Positions 1-12,100 are shown, counted from the first letter of the stretch. The stretch is DNA of 64,000 nt from Trochalopteron elliotii (GCA_024734555.1 JANPWX010000055.1:2202312-2266311); one strand, 5' to 3'. Made by a program: numbers and translations. The notes: generated from the sequence alone by a model not told the origin.

Positions 1-1356
1 AAAACCTTACTTTTGAATTTTTCCCTTTTCCTGCAAATGGGACAGGCAGAAAAGGAACCTCTGTGTAGAGTTAAAAGACAGAATAATTTTTCTCTCTTCT
101 TATCAGAATTAGGTTTTGTTCATCACACAATAAGAACAATCCTCTAAAAACTTTTGATTAAGATAAAATGTTTGGTGTCCCCTAGACCATGTCTTGTTTG
201 TTTGCTTTTTTGTTTGTTTGAATCAATGTTGGATTTCAAACAGAAACACTGACTTGAGATTTCCCAGGTGGTTCTGTAGTGACAGATTTTCTCTCCTTAA
301 TTAAGGTATCACTGGAAGCAGAAGGGAAGGCTTGACTTGGTCCATACTTTGGTAGTGAAAAGGCCTTCTGAGGATAAATATATGTGAATATGCACCAAAA
401 CCAAGACATCACAGACAGATCAAGTTTGCTGGCAGTATGTGCAAGGAAGTGCAGGAGTCTTCAGTCACTTTACAGCTTTCCTATGAGGTGCTTCCATTGG
501 CAGGGAAAAGCGTGAAAGCGCACTCACACCTCCTACGGAATTGACCCTCTAATTGAATATCCCTGGGAAAGGTGTCAGACACAGTGAAAATAATCCCTGT
601 GGGTGCAAACCCCCTTAGCATGCTGTCTTGGGATTGCATTTTCTCCTGTTAGGACTTAGCCATAGGCAGTAAATTACACTAAAAGCATTTATGGCCTTTC
701 AGCTGCTGTTCAGAGGCAGCATCATAGTTTAGGAAAGTCCCTTTTCTGCAGGGCAGAGATCTGCTCCTTTTGCTTCTCCTGGTCCATATCACCCATGCAG
801 CTGCCCAGTCACAAGCTTTTGCATGGGAATCTTTTGACCTCAGAATCCAGTCTTCCACCATTCCAGATTCAAATAGAGAATAAAAGCACCAAGGTGTGTC
901 CCATTTTGGCAGTGGCAGGATAAACTGATGTCATCTCTGATCAACTTTGTTTCTTGGTTCTTGCTCGCAGTTTGCAAATGCACTTGTATCCTGTCAGCTC
1001 CACACACTGAGTCCTTGTCTGTTGAGAAAAAAAACAGGAGCTCTGTTCAAACAGATAAATGACTTGGGGAAGAAAGACATTTTTTGTGAAGGTATTTGGT
1101 AAATAAGGTGGGGAATGAATCTTCCTCTGTGTATAGGAGACCTCAGAATACCTGCCTAATCATACTTTCCAAAGAGACGGTTTCGTAATCAGCTCTCTGG
1201 GCCCACTCTGCCCAACAGGTTTTTTAAATTGAGCATGAAAAGGCAGAGATGAGCAAAATGAGAATTGCCTCTTCTCTGTTGATTTCCTCACCAGCCATTA
1301 GCTGTTTTCTCACTGACGCCTCCACAAAAAGTGGCAAGAATGATCAGCATTTCAAG

Positions 1357-1402
1357 GCTGCTGCTGCTGCTGCCAGCCCCCAAGCTGAGGAGGAGGAGGA
1401 GA
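1357..1402 (+). repeat. GCT and GAG triplet patch
   Basis: About five GCT units are followed, after a short spacer, by about four to five GAG units. In one frame this would read as a short alanine run and then a glutamate run, but no gene is supported here and the patch sits in an intron. It is best treated as two short adjacent trinucleotide microsatellites. Confidence 0.6.
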
Positions 1403-2673
1403 GCTCCTTCCTCCTCACTCTGCAGAACTGTTCTGCATCGAGCCCAGTGAGTCAGGCCTGACATGGGGGAAAGATTTAGTCTTCCAAAATAGCACAGAAA
1501 GTTCAGGGTTGAAAGGGCATTGCTGTCTAACACAGCTGGTGGCACGTGATGGGAATACTGTGGGCAACATGTTCTGTGCCAGGAAATGATGTGCACAAGA
1601 CTGGTGAACCTTGTGCCATGCAGTGAATGTCAGGAGGAGCTGGGGAGAGAGGTGCCAAAGGGAGCAGGAGATTAGGATGGTCTCATTTATGTGGTGGCCA
1701 CTGTTCATATCTCTTAATTTGCCTGTGGTCTCTGTGTTACTGAATAAAGGATTGCACTGGGCATCTCTCTCTTTTTTAAATACTGAGTTGCAGAGTAAGC
1801 CATGCTCTCAAGAGCATGCAAGATATCCTTTCTTAACAAGTTGAGAAGGATCTGTTGGCCCAGATAAAACTGTGCTGTGAGAATGCCTTGTGCTCATTTC
1901 AGAATGTATTCCTGAAGTCCTTGAATTCATTAAACCCTAATTAGCAATGAGCATTGATGATTAAAAAAATCTATGAAAATAGGCAGACCAGTGTATATTG
2001 AGCTGTGAAGGCACCTCTGGGTCTGTCCTACAATTAGCTTTTAGCCCGTTTGGTCTTAAAATACTCCTTCTATTTTCTCTGACATCCTGACCTTGCCTCT
2101 TGCTTTAGCTTTTGACGTAACAGCCTCTAAAACTGTAGTCTGGAGTTTCTATGGGGTATCCTCCACAGTAGATTGTGAAACTTACAGGATAAGTGAAAAG
2201 TAAACTTGGAAACAAACAACAAATTTAGCATCTTGATACAAAATTATACATTTGTGTTAAGCACAGGCATTTGGGTTGCTCATAGATTGTTAAAAAAACC
2301 ACTGTGAAAACTGTAACAATCATACTTTGAGATAATTTTCCATTTAAATTGCTTGTATTCTGACTGTAGTAATTGATGCTACAGCAGAAACAGAAAAAAA
2401 AACAGTCAGAAAGGGTCTTCTGGTCTGGGATTGTTGACTCCAGCCACAAGAGAACTGACATTGTGGTTGGGACTGCCGAAAGACCCACTCACAGTAGCCA
2501 CTTGAAGCATCTGCAAGTTTTGTCAACTCTGCAGGATTTAACAAATAGCATTAAAGTGTTTTATTTAATAAATGATTGTGAGAAACGAAGTCTGTGCCTA
2601 TGTCTGGTTTTAAGTCAAAAGTCAGCCAGCATGTGTTCTAAACCACTCAACAGCAGGTTTTTGGGAAAAGGAG

Positions 2674-2740
2674 GTTTTGATAACCAACTGTATCACCAAC
2701 TAGAACAGTTGGACGTTTTGATAACTAACTAGAGCAGTTA
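2674..2740 (+). repeat. Imperfect local tandem duplication
   Basis: The string GTTTTGATAAC followed by an AACTAGARCAGTT-type segment occurs twice, starting at 2674 and 2715. The first copy carries about 15 extra bases in its middle. It looks like a decayed local duplication within the intron. Confidence 0.55.
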
Positions 2741-2814
2741 TAAACTCAATTCTGCATCTTTAAAAATAATGGCAAAACTCCTGCTGAATTCATGACATAG
2801 AGTCAGGTAATACA

Positions 2815-2843
2815 TGCAACTGGTCACTTGTTGACCAGTTGCA
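2815..2843. repeat. 12-bp perfect inverted repeat, 5-nt loop
   Basis: The left arm TGCAACTGGTCA (2815-2826) is the exact reverse complement of the right arm TGACCAGTTGCA (2832-2843), with only five bases between them. A further partial copy of the arm follows at about 2844-2866. It could form a cruciform in DNA or a hairpin in the intronic transcript. No function is implied by the sequence alone. Confidence 0.8.
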
Positions 2844-3189
2844 CTGACCAGAGCACTGTCAGTTGTTAATGTGCCATTTTGTATAGAAAAACTGAAAATA
2901 CAATTTTTATTGATAAGAACTTACTGAAAGTACTAAAGAAGTAATTGTTCAGGGACATCAGCTGAGGGGAAAGCAAAAAATCTTGCAAGTTCCAGTGGTA
3001 ATACTAATGTAAAAACTTTGTAAAATTAAAAACATTCCTTGCTAGTAATTTTAAGAAGACTTTAACTATCTCTGCCTTATCCTAAATGCTTTATTATTTT
3101 CATGTCTGCAATTTGAAACAAAAACCTGTTTAACCAACCAGCAGGTAGGTCAGTGTGTGTGATGCTTGTCTCTTGTCTTTGCTTTCCAG

Positions 3190-3289
3190 AACACTTCTGC
3201 AGCAGTTGCAGAGACTCCAAGCCATGGTTGCTGGCAAAGTGTCCCGCTCGTGTAAGGCAGCTAGCACACAAACAGGGACCTGTCTTATG
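3190..3289 (+). CDS. CREB3L2: CREB3L2 coding exon: end of leucine zipper to start of membrane segment
   Basis: CREB3L2 (BBF2H7) is an ER-anchored bZIP transcription factor. After the acceptor TTTCCAG the first base completes a codon split across the intron (probably Arg, AG|A). The frame then reads [20 protein letters not shown] and, after [13 protein letters not shown]. This matches the CREB3/OASIS-family segment that links the last leucine-zipper heptads to the membrane helix; the TQTGTCLM string is characteristic of CREB3L1 and CREB3L2. The exon is 100 bp and ends in phase 0 at ATG|GTGAGTG, a consensus donor. The following exons decide in favour of CREB3L2. The upstream exons with the activation domain and basic region are outside the window. 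Confidence 0.93.
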
Positions 3290-4220
3290 GTGAGTGTCCC
3301 TAGGGCTGCGAATTGTAAAGGAATTAGAATCTCTTTCCACTCCTCAAAGGCACATCTCTTGTTTTGCAAAGCCTCTCAATGGCACATTTGCAGCTTGGGG
3401 AGCTCCTTTTCATGATTTGACAGTTTTGAGGGAGGTGAGACTTGTGACTGCTGAAGATTAATGATTGTGGGAAGGTAGTGAGTTCTGGAGGAGAGTGGGC
3501 CTGCACTTTTGGTTGGGTGCTGCAGTGATGAAAGAAGCAGCAATGCTCCTCCAAGTCACCCACTTTATTACTTCCTGCAGTATTATATGGTGGAGATGGT
3601 GTCTGGGGTTGTAAAATGAAAATGAGGGTGACCTTTGAGACTCGATGCTTTTGATACCAATAAAAATAAACTTGCTCAGCCAAATCAAAATATGACTGAG
3701 GCTGTAAATCTACCTCTGTTTTATTTCATTAGTAGTAGTCAAGATAAGAAAATGAGTAGAATGAAACATTTTCTTTTCCCTCGTTACACTCAGCTGACAA
3801 GTTCCCTTTATACCTAAAGTGGTGTAAATTGATGGAAATCATTTACAAGGCCTAAGCTGTTCTCCCAATCTAGCCTCACTGTCACTTGGAAGCAAGACTG
3901 GGGCCAGCAGCAGAAATAACCTTGGAAATCCTCAGCAGTACCTGTAAAACACCCAAGGCAGCTTTATCTGCATTTCAATTTAGAGAGTAAATAATCTGCA
4001 TTTCAAACTTAGAGAGCTGGTCAGAATGGTGCAGACATTGAAAACAAACCCCAGCATTTAAATATGCCCTTTAAAACACTGAATTGTTATTGTATAGGTG
4101 CCTTTGCTAGGTATGTAGTGATGAGAATGGCCCCAAATGATTTGTTTTGATAAAGTATCAGTTGTCATGTACGCACGTGGGTCAAGTGCACTCACCTCTC
4201 CTTCATCCTCCCTTTGCCAG
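3290..4220 (+). other. CREB3L2: CREB3L2 intron, 931 bp
   Basis: The intron is bounded by a GTGAGTG donor and a CCTTTGCCAG acceptor. I see no repeats or conserved-looking elements in it. Open frames on both strands here are short and resemble nothing known. Confidence 0.9.
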
Positions 4221-4347
4221 ATGGTGGTGCTGTGCTTTGCAGTAGTTTTTGGCAGCTTCTCTCAGAGCTATGGGCCATATCCTTCTGCTACAAAGATGGT
4301 GTTGCCCAGGCAGCATTCCTCACCAGAGTCCTACACAGATTCCATTG
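4221..4347 (+). CDS. CREB3L2: CREB3L2 coding exon: transmembrane segment and proximal lumenal region
   Basis: The exon reads MVVLCFAVVFGSFSQSYG, then PYPSATKMVLPRQHSSPESY and TDSI. The hydrophobic run, joined to the previous exon's TGTCLM, forms the single type-II membrane helix that holds CREB3L2 in the ER. The tail YGPYPSATKM closely matches human CREB3L2 and not CREB3L1, CREB3L3 or CREB3L4, which is the main basis for the paralogue call. The exon starts in phase 0 after CCTTTGCCAG, is 127 bp long, and leaves one base (G) before the donor GTAAGTG, which joins TG of the next exon to make Val. Confidence 0.95.
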
Positions 4348-5024
4348 GTAAGTGACAGCTATTCCAGTCTTGCTCTTCCTTGGTTGTACTTAAGCACTTG
4401 TTTTCTACACCCATTCCTAACTCCCTTCTCCAGCACCTCTTGCACTTCTGCTCCTTAAATGGCCATTTTTTTATATATACCTGTGTTTTTCTAAGAATGA
4501 TAGCTTGGCAAACTGATGGCAGCAGACTTCATAAAAATGAGCAAAACCTTTTCCCCACTAGCCTGCTTGGTACTTCTGTTTAAAGAATTTTTTGCCTGTT
4601 TGCAGAACTAAAGTTAGTGGTCTGTGAATGGTAGCAGGGTTTCTACTCTGTAGCAAATGTTCATACTGTTAAAATGCACAAATTATTTCAGTTGCTGTTT
4701 TCTTTGCCAGTGTTACCAAAGAGTCCAAGGACTGAATGGGAAACTGTTAGTATTACATAACCATAACAAACCAATATATTATCAAAGTTATTATTTAATT
4801 TTGTTCTTGTTTTGCCAATAATTTAGAGCTTTTTGATCCCTATGTGGACCATTCCTGTGGTTTCTTTCTTCAGCTATCAAATTGCCAGTTAATCACTATG
4901 AAAAGAAAAGGCCTTTGCAGCTTTGGCTCTGCCCTAACAGTTCCCATTTCCTGAAATGACCAGGGCTGTTCTCTGAGCTGTCTGTTGCTCATTTCATTTT
5001 GCCTTCTGTTTTTGTTGTATGCAG
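4348..5024 (+). other. CREB3L2: CREB3L2 intron, 677 bp
   Basis: The intron runs from a GTAAGTG donor to a pyrimidine-rich acceptor ending TTGTATGCAG. I see nothing else of note inside it. Confidence 0.9.
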
Positions 5025-5250
5025 TGAGGTCAAGGAGTCTACTAATTTATGAGGAGCCTCACCAACTGGAGGAGCCATCAAGCCCGATCTCCTTTGCAGA
5101 TCGCCATGACAGGCAAACAGACACCTCCAAGTTCACAACACTGTCCCTGGAAGCTGTGTCAGGGACACAGCAGGATGATATCATGCAGTTCACAATAGCC
5201 AACGAGACAAGGCTAGAGAAATCAGTGCTGCTGGGCCTGCAGCAGCACAG
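5025..5250 (+). CDS. CREB3L2: CREB3L2 coding exon: site-1-protease motif and lumenal domain
   Basis: Joined to the preceding G, the exon reads VRSRSLLIYEEPHQLEEPSS and continues to NETRLEKSVLLGLQQH. The RSLL at 5033-5044 fits the RxxL recognition motif used by site-1 protease; human CREB3L2 has RNLL at the equivalent place, so regulated intramembrane cleavage should be conserved. The downstream block IANETRLEKSVLLGLQQH closely matches the human lumenal tail and contains an N-glycosylation sequon at 5201-5209. The stretch between about 5070 and 5190 is less similar to the mammalian protein as I remember it. The exon is 226 bp, ending in two bases (AG) before a consensus GTGAGTG donor. Confidence 0.95.
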
Positions 5251-6060
5251 GTGAGTGCAGGGTGGGCTGCTTGTCACACGAGTGTTGTGGGTCACTCTTG
5301 TTCATGTCTGAAGGCCAGAGGTTAGACTAGCAGCTCAGCTATCTGGGCACCATGAAGCATGAAGTAAGAGTTTGGTTTTTATCTGGAGAGTCTATAGGCA
5401 AAGTCAGTGTTGCTCTGGAGAAGTGGTTGCAACAGAATTGTAGTACTATAGCTACAAACTCGGTACTTCTGCCAGAAACCTAACCCTAAGCCTGGTAGTT
5501 GGGCCTACCCACTTCTTTAAAGCACTTACTTGTGTGCTTCCCAAAGGCATAAGCTTTTGGCAGTTGTATGGAAGTGTGAGGTTGTGACTTACAGGAATTT
5601 CAAAGAGGTTAGGGCATGAAGAGCTGGAATTGCTCACAGCAGTGATTTTACCAAGGCATTACTGTGGAAAGTTTTCAGGACTCGGTCTCAAGAGACAGAC
5701 ATGTAAAATTATCTGACTACTTAAGTTCCTACACTGAGTTCCCTCACTTTTAGCATAAATGTAAGGGATTTTTTTGTTTTTTTTGGTTTTTTTTTAGCAT
5801 AAATGTAAGTTTTGCAGGCCTCTGAAAAGAGAGAGAGTTACTGGTTTAAATACATGTGCTTATTTCTGCTGCACCTTTGCTTGCCTAGAACCAAAGTGAT
5901 GACTACTTCAGTAAAATTCAGTATGTTACCAGACCCACCTAACTGAACAAATACAAACCTGGTAAATACTGAATGACTCTTTAGCAAATAAATACATATC
6001 CTGATATGTATTTAAAAAAATTACCATTAGTGTTAACCTTTGGTTTTTTGTTTCCTACAG
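5251..6060 (+). other. CREB3L2: CREB3L2 intron, 810 bp (last intron)
   Basis: The intron is bounded by GTGAGTG and a TTTTTTGTTTCCTACAG acceptor. It carries a direct repeat, TTTTAGCATAAATGTAAG, at 5748-5765 and 5792-5809. The two copies are 44 bp apart and separated by a T-rich stretch, consistent with a small duplication near a poly-T slippage site. Confidence 0.9.
5748..5809 (+). repeat. 18-bp direct repeat, 44-bp offset
   Basis: Two identical copies of TTTTAGCATAAATGTAAG flank a T-rich segment. This is most simply a local duplication in the last CREB3L2 intron. Confidence 0.8.
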
Positions 6061-6136
6061 AGTCAACTCCGAACTAGAAGGAAATGAAACACTGAAGATA
6101 ATTGAAATTGATAGAAGAGTCAACGCCACCTCTTAA
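6061..6136 (+). CDS. CREB3L2: CREB3L2 last coding exon with stop codon
   Basis: After the acceptor the first base completes Arg (AG|A). The frame reads VNSELEGNETLKIIEIDRRV, then NATS and TAA at 6134-6136. The human protein ends in nearly the same way (LEGNETLKVVELERRVNATF), so the native C terminus is present and intact. Two further N-glycosylation sequons occur, NET at 6083-6091 and NAT at 6122-6130, as expected for a lumenal tail. The four exons together encode about 175 residues, in keeping with the C-terminal third of a protein of roughly 520 residues. No frameshift or internal stop is seen. Confidence 0.95.
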
Positions 6137-6137
6137 A

Positions 6138-6143
6138 AATAAA
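6138..6143 (+). terminator. CREB3L2: AATAAA one base after the stop codon (possible proximal poly(A) signal)
   Basis: AATAAA begins one base after TAA. It is followed by an A-run and then a T-rich stretch (6149-6175), the arrangement expected of a cleavage site with a downstream U-rich element. If used, it would give a 3'UTR of only about 15-25 bases. Such hexamers also arise by chance in A-rich sequence. Confidence 0.35.
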
Positions 6144-9100
6144 AAAAGGCTTTTTTTCTTGACTTCCCTCTTTCCCACATATTTTCAACCAAAGTTCCCC
6201 TGACTTGTCATCCTCAGTGAACCAAAGTACAAAAGAGAGGGAGTTCAACTTCTTCACTGACTGGTGAGGCTGTGACTACAGATGGGATCTCTTGTCTTTG
6301 TAACTCCCTTCCTCACGTCGCACACAGTCCCTGTCTCTGCTTTTATCCCTTTCCTGTCTACCAGTGCAAGGGCAGGATTGAATTATGATGGCAGATGATG
6401 CCAGCAGTGTGCCAGTGACTGGTGGGTGTGTGTGCCTGTACATGCACACAGCCTGATCTGAGCACAAAGACATTCTGGGGAAGGGTGAGTTGTGCAAAAC
6501 CAATGGGAGCACGTGGGTGATAGGTTTCTTGGGACAGGGTAATTGAGAGAGAGAGAGGAGATGCAGCATGATGGTGCTTAGAGTCTCACCACAGCTCTGT
6601 GCCTACTGGTCTACAGCACTTGAGCCTTTTGGGGGGACAGGGAAGCACATATGCAGCCTGCTTCTGAAGGGACAAGAAAGGGCCCAGACACTGCTGAGTT
6701 CACAGCACAGGCAGGACAGGGCTGGTCCATGATGCTGCTGAATTGTTCTCCCCCAGCTCTTTCTCTTCTCCACTCCAGTCTCTTCATCATTTAGCAGGGT
6801 AAGTTTCTCTGTGCATTGAAAGCAGTCCTGGTAGGCTTCCCTGCTTCCACCCTTGAGAAATGAAGCAAAGATCAGTCACTGTCTTACACACTCTGTGTGG
6901 GAGAATTACACTAGTTTAACTAAATCTGTTTAGAAAGCAGGTTTTGTGACATTTATGCAATATTTTAGATGGATGCCCTTTAGTCTGCTTAAGGCTAATC
7001 TATTTAGCTTAAGTTAGTTCTTTCCCAACAAACTAAATCAATGTAAGGCTTAAACCAGAAGTGCCTCCTGAGAGGACCATATGGATTTAATTTATTGGCT
7101 TCTAGCAAGTTGATGAAAATTCTTGTGTACACCCAGTTCTCAGATTGTCTTGTGTTTTCCTTTCCTTGCCATGTTCCTGTTACTGTTGTAAATAGTATTT
7201 ATTAGCTTTTGAAAAATTCTGTTCAAGCAGTTGCAATGGAGAGAACTGAGCTTTCCTAACCCTGCAAGTGATCTGGGCCTGAAATTGGACACACAAACAT
7301 CACTGAACACCCATTTCCTCCCCTTAAGCTTGAATTGCCCTAAAATAAAGCCATGTGTCTTGTTTTCCTCTTACCTGCTTTTCCAGAGATGTGATCTGAG
7401 ACCAACTGCTTTGGGTACAGATAGACCCAGCTCATACCTAGAGGTGGTGGATACTGTATTAATTGTATGGCAAGGCAGCCTCTGATCTGAGGAGCTGATT
7501 ATGTAGGCAGGAGACCTGTCAAAAGAGGAATGAGATGAGCACGTGGGGAGGTGAAGTGAGTGGCCCCAGCTCATTGAGGAAGCCAAGAGCAGCATTCAGG
7601 TCTGATGCCAGTCCAGTACTCTTCTCCATGCTTTTTTTTCCTTTTTGTCCCATGTTGTTGCTGTCTTCAAGTGTCCTCTCTCTCTCTCTCAGTATCCTGG
7701 TCATGCCTTTGCCTGAGCTGTGCTTCTTGCAATTTGTCCTTGCAGGGGCATAGTTGAACTCAGTCCAGAATTTGAGCAGGGTTTTATCTGGTTCCTACAG
7801 AAGGGCACTTGTGCTCCATTGAGGATGGATCTAATGTGAAAACCCTAATTCAGCAGGCTAGCATAGCTACTTTACAGTTTACCAGAAGAAGTCAATTAAA
7901 AAAAAAAAAGTAATTTGAAGCTCTTTTTTCTGTTTTTTTTCCTAATGATAAATAAGGGAGAAACTAACCTAGCCTTACAAATAATTTTTTACTCTGTACA
8001 GTAGATATTTACTGCAACTATTCTATTTTGTAAAATATTGAATTTGTATTTTATTACAGCAGCTGTCACACCAGCTCCTTTCTTATTCTTCATTCTCCTT
8101 AGACTTTCTTCCTTCAGCATCCTATTTGCCACCCTCAGGCCTGACTCAAAATTCAGTGAAATTAATGGAAGGGATTTGGTGAATTGAAGGGGACTGTGGA
8201 TCAGTCCCCTCTGTGCCATTTTAGGAAGGTGTTTCACATAAGTGAGAGTGAAACAAGTGCCTGACTCCATGAGCTAGTATGGAGTTCTGGTGTACAGATG
8301 TGCTTTTCTAGGTAATGCCCTATTCTTCTATGCAAGTGCCTTATTATTTTACCTGAGGTGACAATGAGAAGACAAGTGCTGTTGTAATCTGTTTTGCAAG
8401 TGTTACCGTCTTGGCATGGGTCGGCCTCCACTGTAAAGTCTGTTTCCCTTTACAGTGATCCTGCTGGGTTCTCTGAATCATTCCAGCATCCATTAACAAC
8501 TTTTGTGTTTGGGTGTTTTTTTTAAATGGTTTAAGGCTTCACATAAACAGTGATCACTTGTGAATGCCACAAGGGATGGCTGCACTGCTCAGCCACTTGA
8601 GGTCAGCAAAGTGATAGGAGAAAGCTGGGATTGACCCCAACTGGTCAGCATAAGTGGGCAAGGTCATAGTTTAGAAAATTCCTTAAATGGTCTTTTTTTT
8701 TTCCAGAGCACCCTTGGTTTGCTGCCTTTGAGGGCAACCAAGTGGTTAAATGCTTTGCAAAAGAGGCCCCAGGGTGTGAAGCACAACAGCACTTACCAGT
8801 CTTGCAGTTTGCTCTGTGCAGCCTGAGCTCCTCCCCACTGCCAGCTAAATGGATCACCTCCCATTTCAGATACAGCTGGCTGACTTCACTGTGTGAAAAC
8901 CAAATTGGAATTATTTCTCAGCTCTTAAAGGGTAGATGATTTTGCACAACCAAAATGGCTCCTCCTCTCTGAAACCTACTGCACTGGCCGCTATTAAAAC
9001 TTTGCCCTTTTTTTGATTTAATTTGGCCATATTGGTACAAATCTGGTTGGAAGATAATCATGTTTTCATCCTGAGCATTTTAAACTGTCCATGGTCTGGG

Positions 9101-12100
9101 TCAGGCTTCTGTACTAATTCATCCAAGCCAGTATGGCCATACTGATTTCTTGTAAGTGTTTGATAACCTATTGCTATAATCTTAATTTGTGTAATCCTTT
9201 AAGTTATTTTTAGGTACTCTTTTAGGGAATCTCTTGACCTAGCACACACATTGCTTGGGGATTTATTGTATTACATGTTACTTTATAATAAGGAAAAGCT
9301 TTGCTTCACTTTGGTATGTTTGTGATGATTTTTCTTCAGGGGCCTTAATAGAGCAGGTTTCTCTGCTAGGGGCTGAGGAATCCCCTGTCCTCGCCAATTC
9401 ACAGGCTGTTGTGTAGCAAGGACCCCACAACCTCCAGAGGGAGTTTGTGCCCATGTTCTGTACCTGGCAGGGAACAGAGGAGGCAGGACAAGGTGCCATT
9501 GCACTGCCAGCTCCAGCATCCAGGGGTGACCCTGGTGGGAATGTTGATGCACTGCATACCACGTGGAGAGGCAGCTCCTGTGCTCTGAGTGAGGGGCATA
9601 GGGCAGGAGTAGTAAGGCATGTTCAGGGAGGATGCCAGTAAGTGCTTTTATTTAGTTCAGCTCTATCACTTGAGGCCTTAGCCCTCTGCCAGTGTGCATT
9701 TTCTGGTGATCAGTACTTGGTGCTGTGGAATCATATGTGTGTGTATGGACAGGGTAAGCAAAAGCCTTGTGTGCTACATGGTTTCCATGTCCAGTAGAGG
9801 ACTTAAATGATAAACTTTAGAGTCCTCAACTGTAAGGTTATGTTGCTCATCAGCGCAATTTTATACACATTAGTAAACTTACCTTTTGGCCTGTAGCTTT
9901 AAAGCATGTCTAGATCTGTTGGCATGTCTTTGCTTCTAGGGAGATAAGCTATGAAGGAATATAGGGCATTATTTTATATATATGTATATTTAAAAAGTCT
10001 GAAGCACAGGGCATGTGATGTTTTTAACCTTTTTACCAGTGTGTAGATAATGTTGGGTTTTTTTCCCCCCAATCTATTTATAGTTCTTTGCTGCACTTCT
10101 TTCATCTGTATCACTCAATATTTTTCAGCAGCACAGACTAATGGATTAGGCTGAGGTTCTTAGGCCAGATCCCAGCTGATACAACTAGCATGGTTCTCAC
10201 ACACTGCTCTTGGGGTCTGATTTATACTGACAGGGGACCTCTTCCTCCACATCTCTCTGTTTAACAGTGTATCTTGATGTGTTCTTGGTTCTTCTAACAT
10301 AGACCAAAAATTCATCTAAAAACTTTTTTTCCGTGCTAAAGAAACCAACCCACCTTTCCACTCCCATCCCCCCGAACTATCAGTGGTGAATTCTGTCTAG
10401 ACACTTTTAGAATGTAGGTCAAGTCAGTGAATGATGCTAATTGCTACGTTGGGAGGGATTTCCACTGAGTATTTGGGCTCTAGATTCTAGCTAATGCCAA
10501 GAGGCCATTGTTCAAAACCCACGCAGCTAAGAACAGAGGAATACAGAGTATTTTTATACTCTTGGTGACTAAAATATTTCCTTCTCGAGTCACTAATTAA
10601 AAAGGGAACATTTTGTATTCTGAAGGTGAAATGATAGGTCAGTACTTTGTAGCTACAAAAGTTGTCCCAGCCTATAAATAGTGTAGTGCTATGATGTGTT
10701 GCTGCTTTGCACTGTCTAATGTCAAAGTTTAACAACTTTGGGGGTTGCAAAGGGGAATGAACTGATGTATGTGGTAATCAAGGTCTTTACAAAGAAAATG
10801 TAAGGATTCAACCCATCTTGTAGCTTTCTCATGGCAAATGATGACATTGGGCATTCAGAGAATTTCTGAAGGTTGATCCCAATACTGCATTGCTTGGGTG
10901 ACCAGCATCCATTGGAGACTCCAGGACTGAGAGGGAAATTGCAATTTGGTTTTCTCATTTTTATGTCAGGCCTCCTTCTGCTTTATCAAGGTGTGTACAT
11001 ATGTATGAATCAAATTCCTGTGTAGAAAAAAGTGCATCATGCAGGAAGCTCATTTGTGATGCTGTTTGGATCTGATGCTGAATGGAGTTTGGATATTCTT
11101 TATTAGCAAGACAAGTCTCTTGTCTGCCCTACAGCTGATCTGCAGGTTCTTCCTCCAAGAGCTGCAACTGAAGAGGTGAGAACAGAACATGGGAAAGCTG
11201 GATTTGTAGACCTGTCTTGCAGAAAGGGTGAAACAAAAGGCAGGTGAAGGGACTGCTCACATCACAGGGAAACCTTCTAGTTCTTGATTCCATAAATCAG
11301 CAGTGCAAGCCTCTTTCATTAGTTACCTGCTAGGTGTAGCTTTACTCCCATTTCCCTTGCTCTTTAATGCTATGCAGTCCTGTCTATGCATACCTGACCT
11401 TTATGTTATATCCCATTTTACCCTCTAAACAGCAGGTAAAAGTGTTTTGAACCTCAGCAGTCCATAATGAAGGGAGTGGGGGAGAGAGAGGGGGAAGCAG
11501 AGGCAGGTACTGAATTTTTTTTAACAGAACTCTGCTCATATCTGACTTTACCATAACAGATTTTAATTCAGTGGTGCTGATATAATGGCATCTTGCTTTC
11601 TTAATTTGTACAGTTAACGAGAATGAGTGTGTGTGTGCACATTTGTGCACATGTGCATGGTGAATGATCAAAAGGTATCAAAACCACAGAGTTTTCTTAG
11701 TGTAATAAGTGTTGCTAAATAAAGGCATTTACCTGAACCTGCAGGGTACTTTGGGCTTGGTGCAGCAGAAAGTCCAGGCATTTCTCTCTGAAACCTGTTC
11801 ACATTCCACATCACTGAGCACTTGTAAAACTGTTGTATGAATTGCTGTCTGAAGACTGTCCTGTGATTAATTGTCAACTGAATGTTGTTGCACTGTGTCA
11901 TTTTGTGTGTGTGCGTAGACTGTCTGGCCTTTCTAGAGAACAGTTCTGGCTTTGTGCAAAAAAAAAAATTTATATTCTGGTATCATTTTTGGTCTGCAGA
12001 ATTATGGCTTTGAATGCTTCCTTTTTTTTAAAAAAAAATAAATTTCTTTATGTGATGTAAATTAGCCTTAAAAGATGGCCCCTGGGAGCACTGATGCCCT

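Larger units (their letters stand above)
1..3189 (+). other. CREB3L2: CREB3L2 intron (5' end outside window)
   Basis: This stretch lies directly upstream of a coding exon that begins after a TTTCCAG acceptor at 3183-3189. The preceding bZIP exon (basic region and first zipper heptads) would have to lie before base 1, because I found no frame here encoding it. The stretch contains only low-level structure: a short GCT/GAG triplet patch near 1357-1402, a partial duplication near 2674-2740 and a 12-bp inverted repeat at 2815-2843. Open frames inside it show no recognisable protein. The call as intron follows from gene structure rather than from a visible donor site. Confidence 0.8.

Noticed and set aside
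1249..1461. Open frame with an alanine run followed by a glutamate run
   Set aside because: It is a translation of two triplet microsatellites inside an intron, with no splice sites or protein similarity supporting it.
3190..6136. Assignment to CREB3L1, CREB3L3 or CREB3L4
   Set aside because: The strings YGPYPSATKM, LLIYEE, LEKSVLL and the C-terminal NETLK...RRVNAT fit CREB3L2 specifically.
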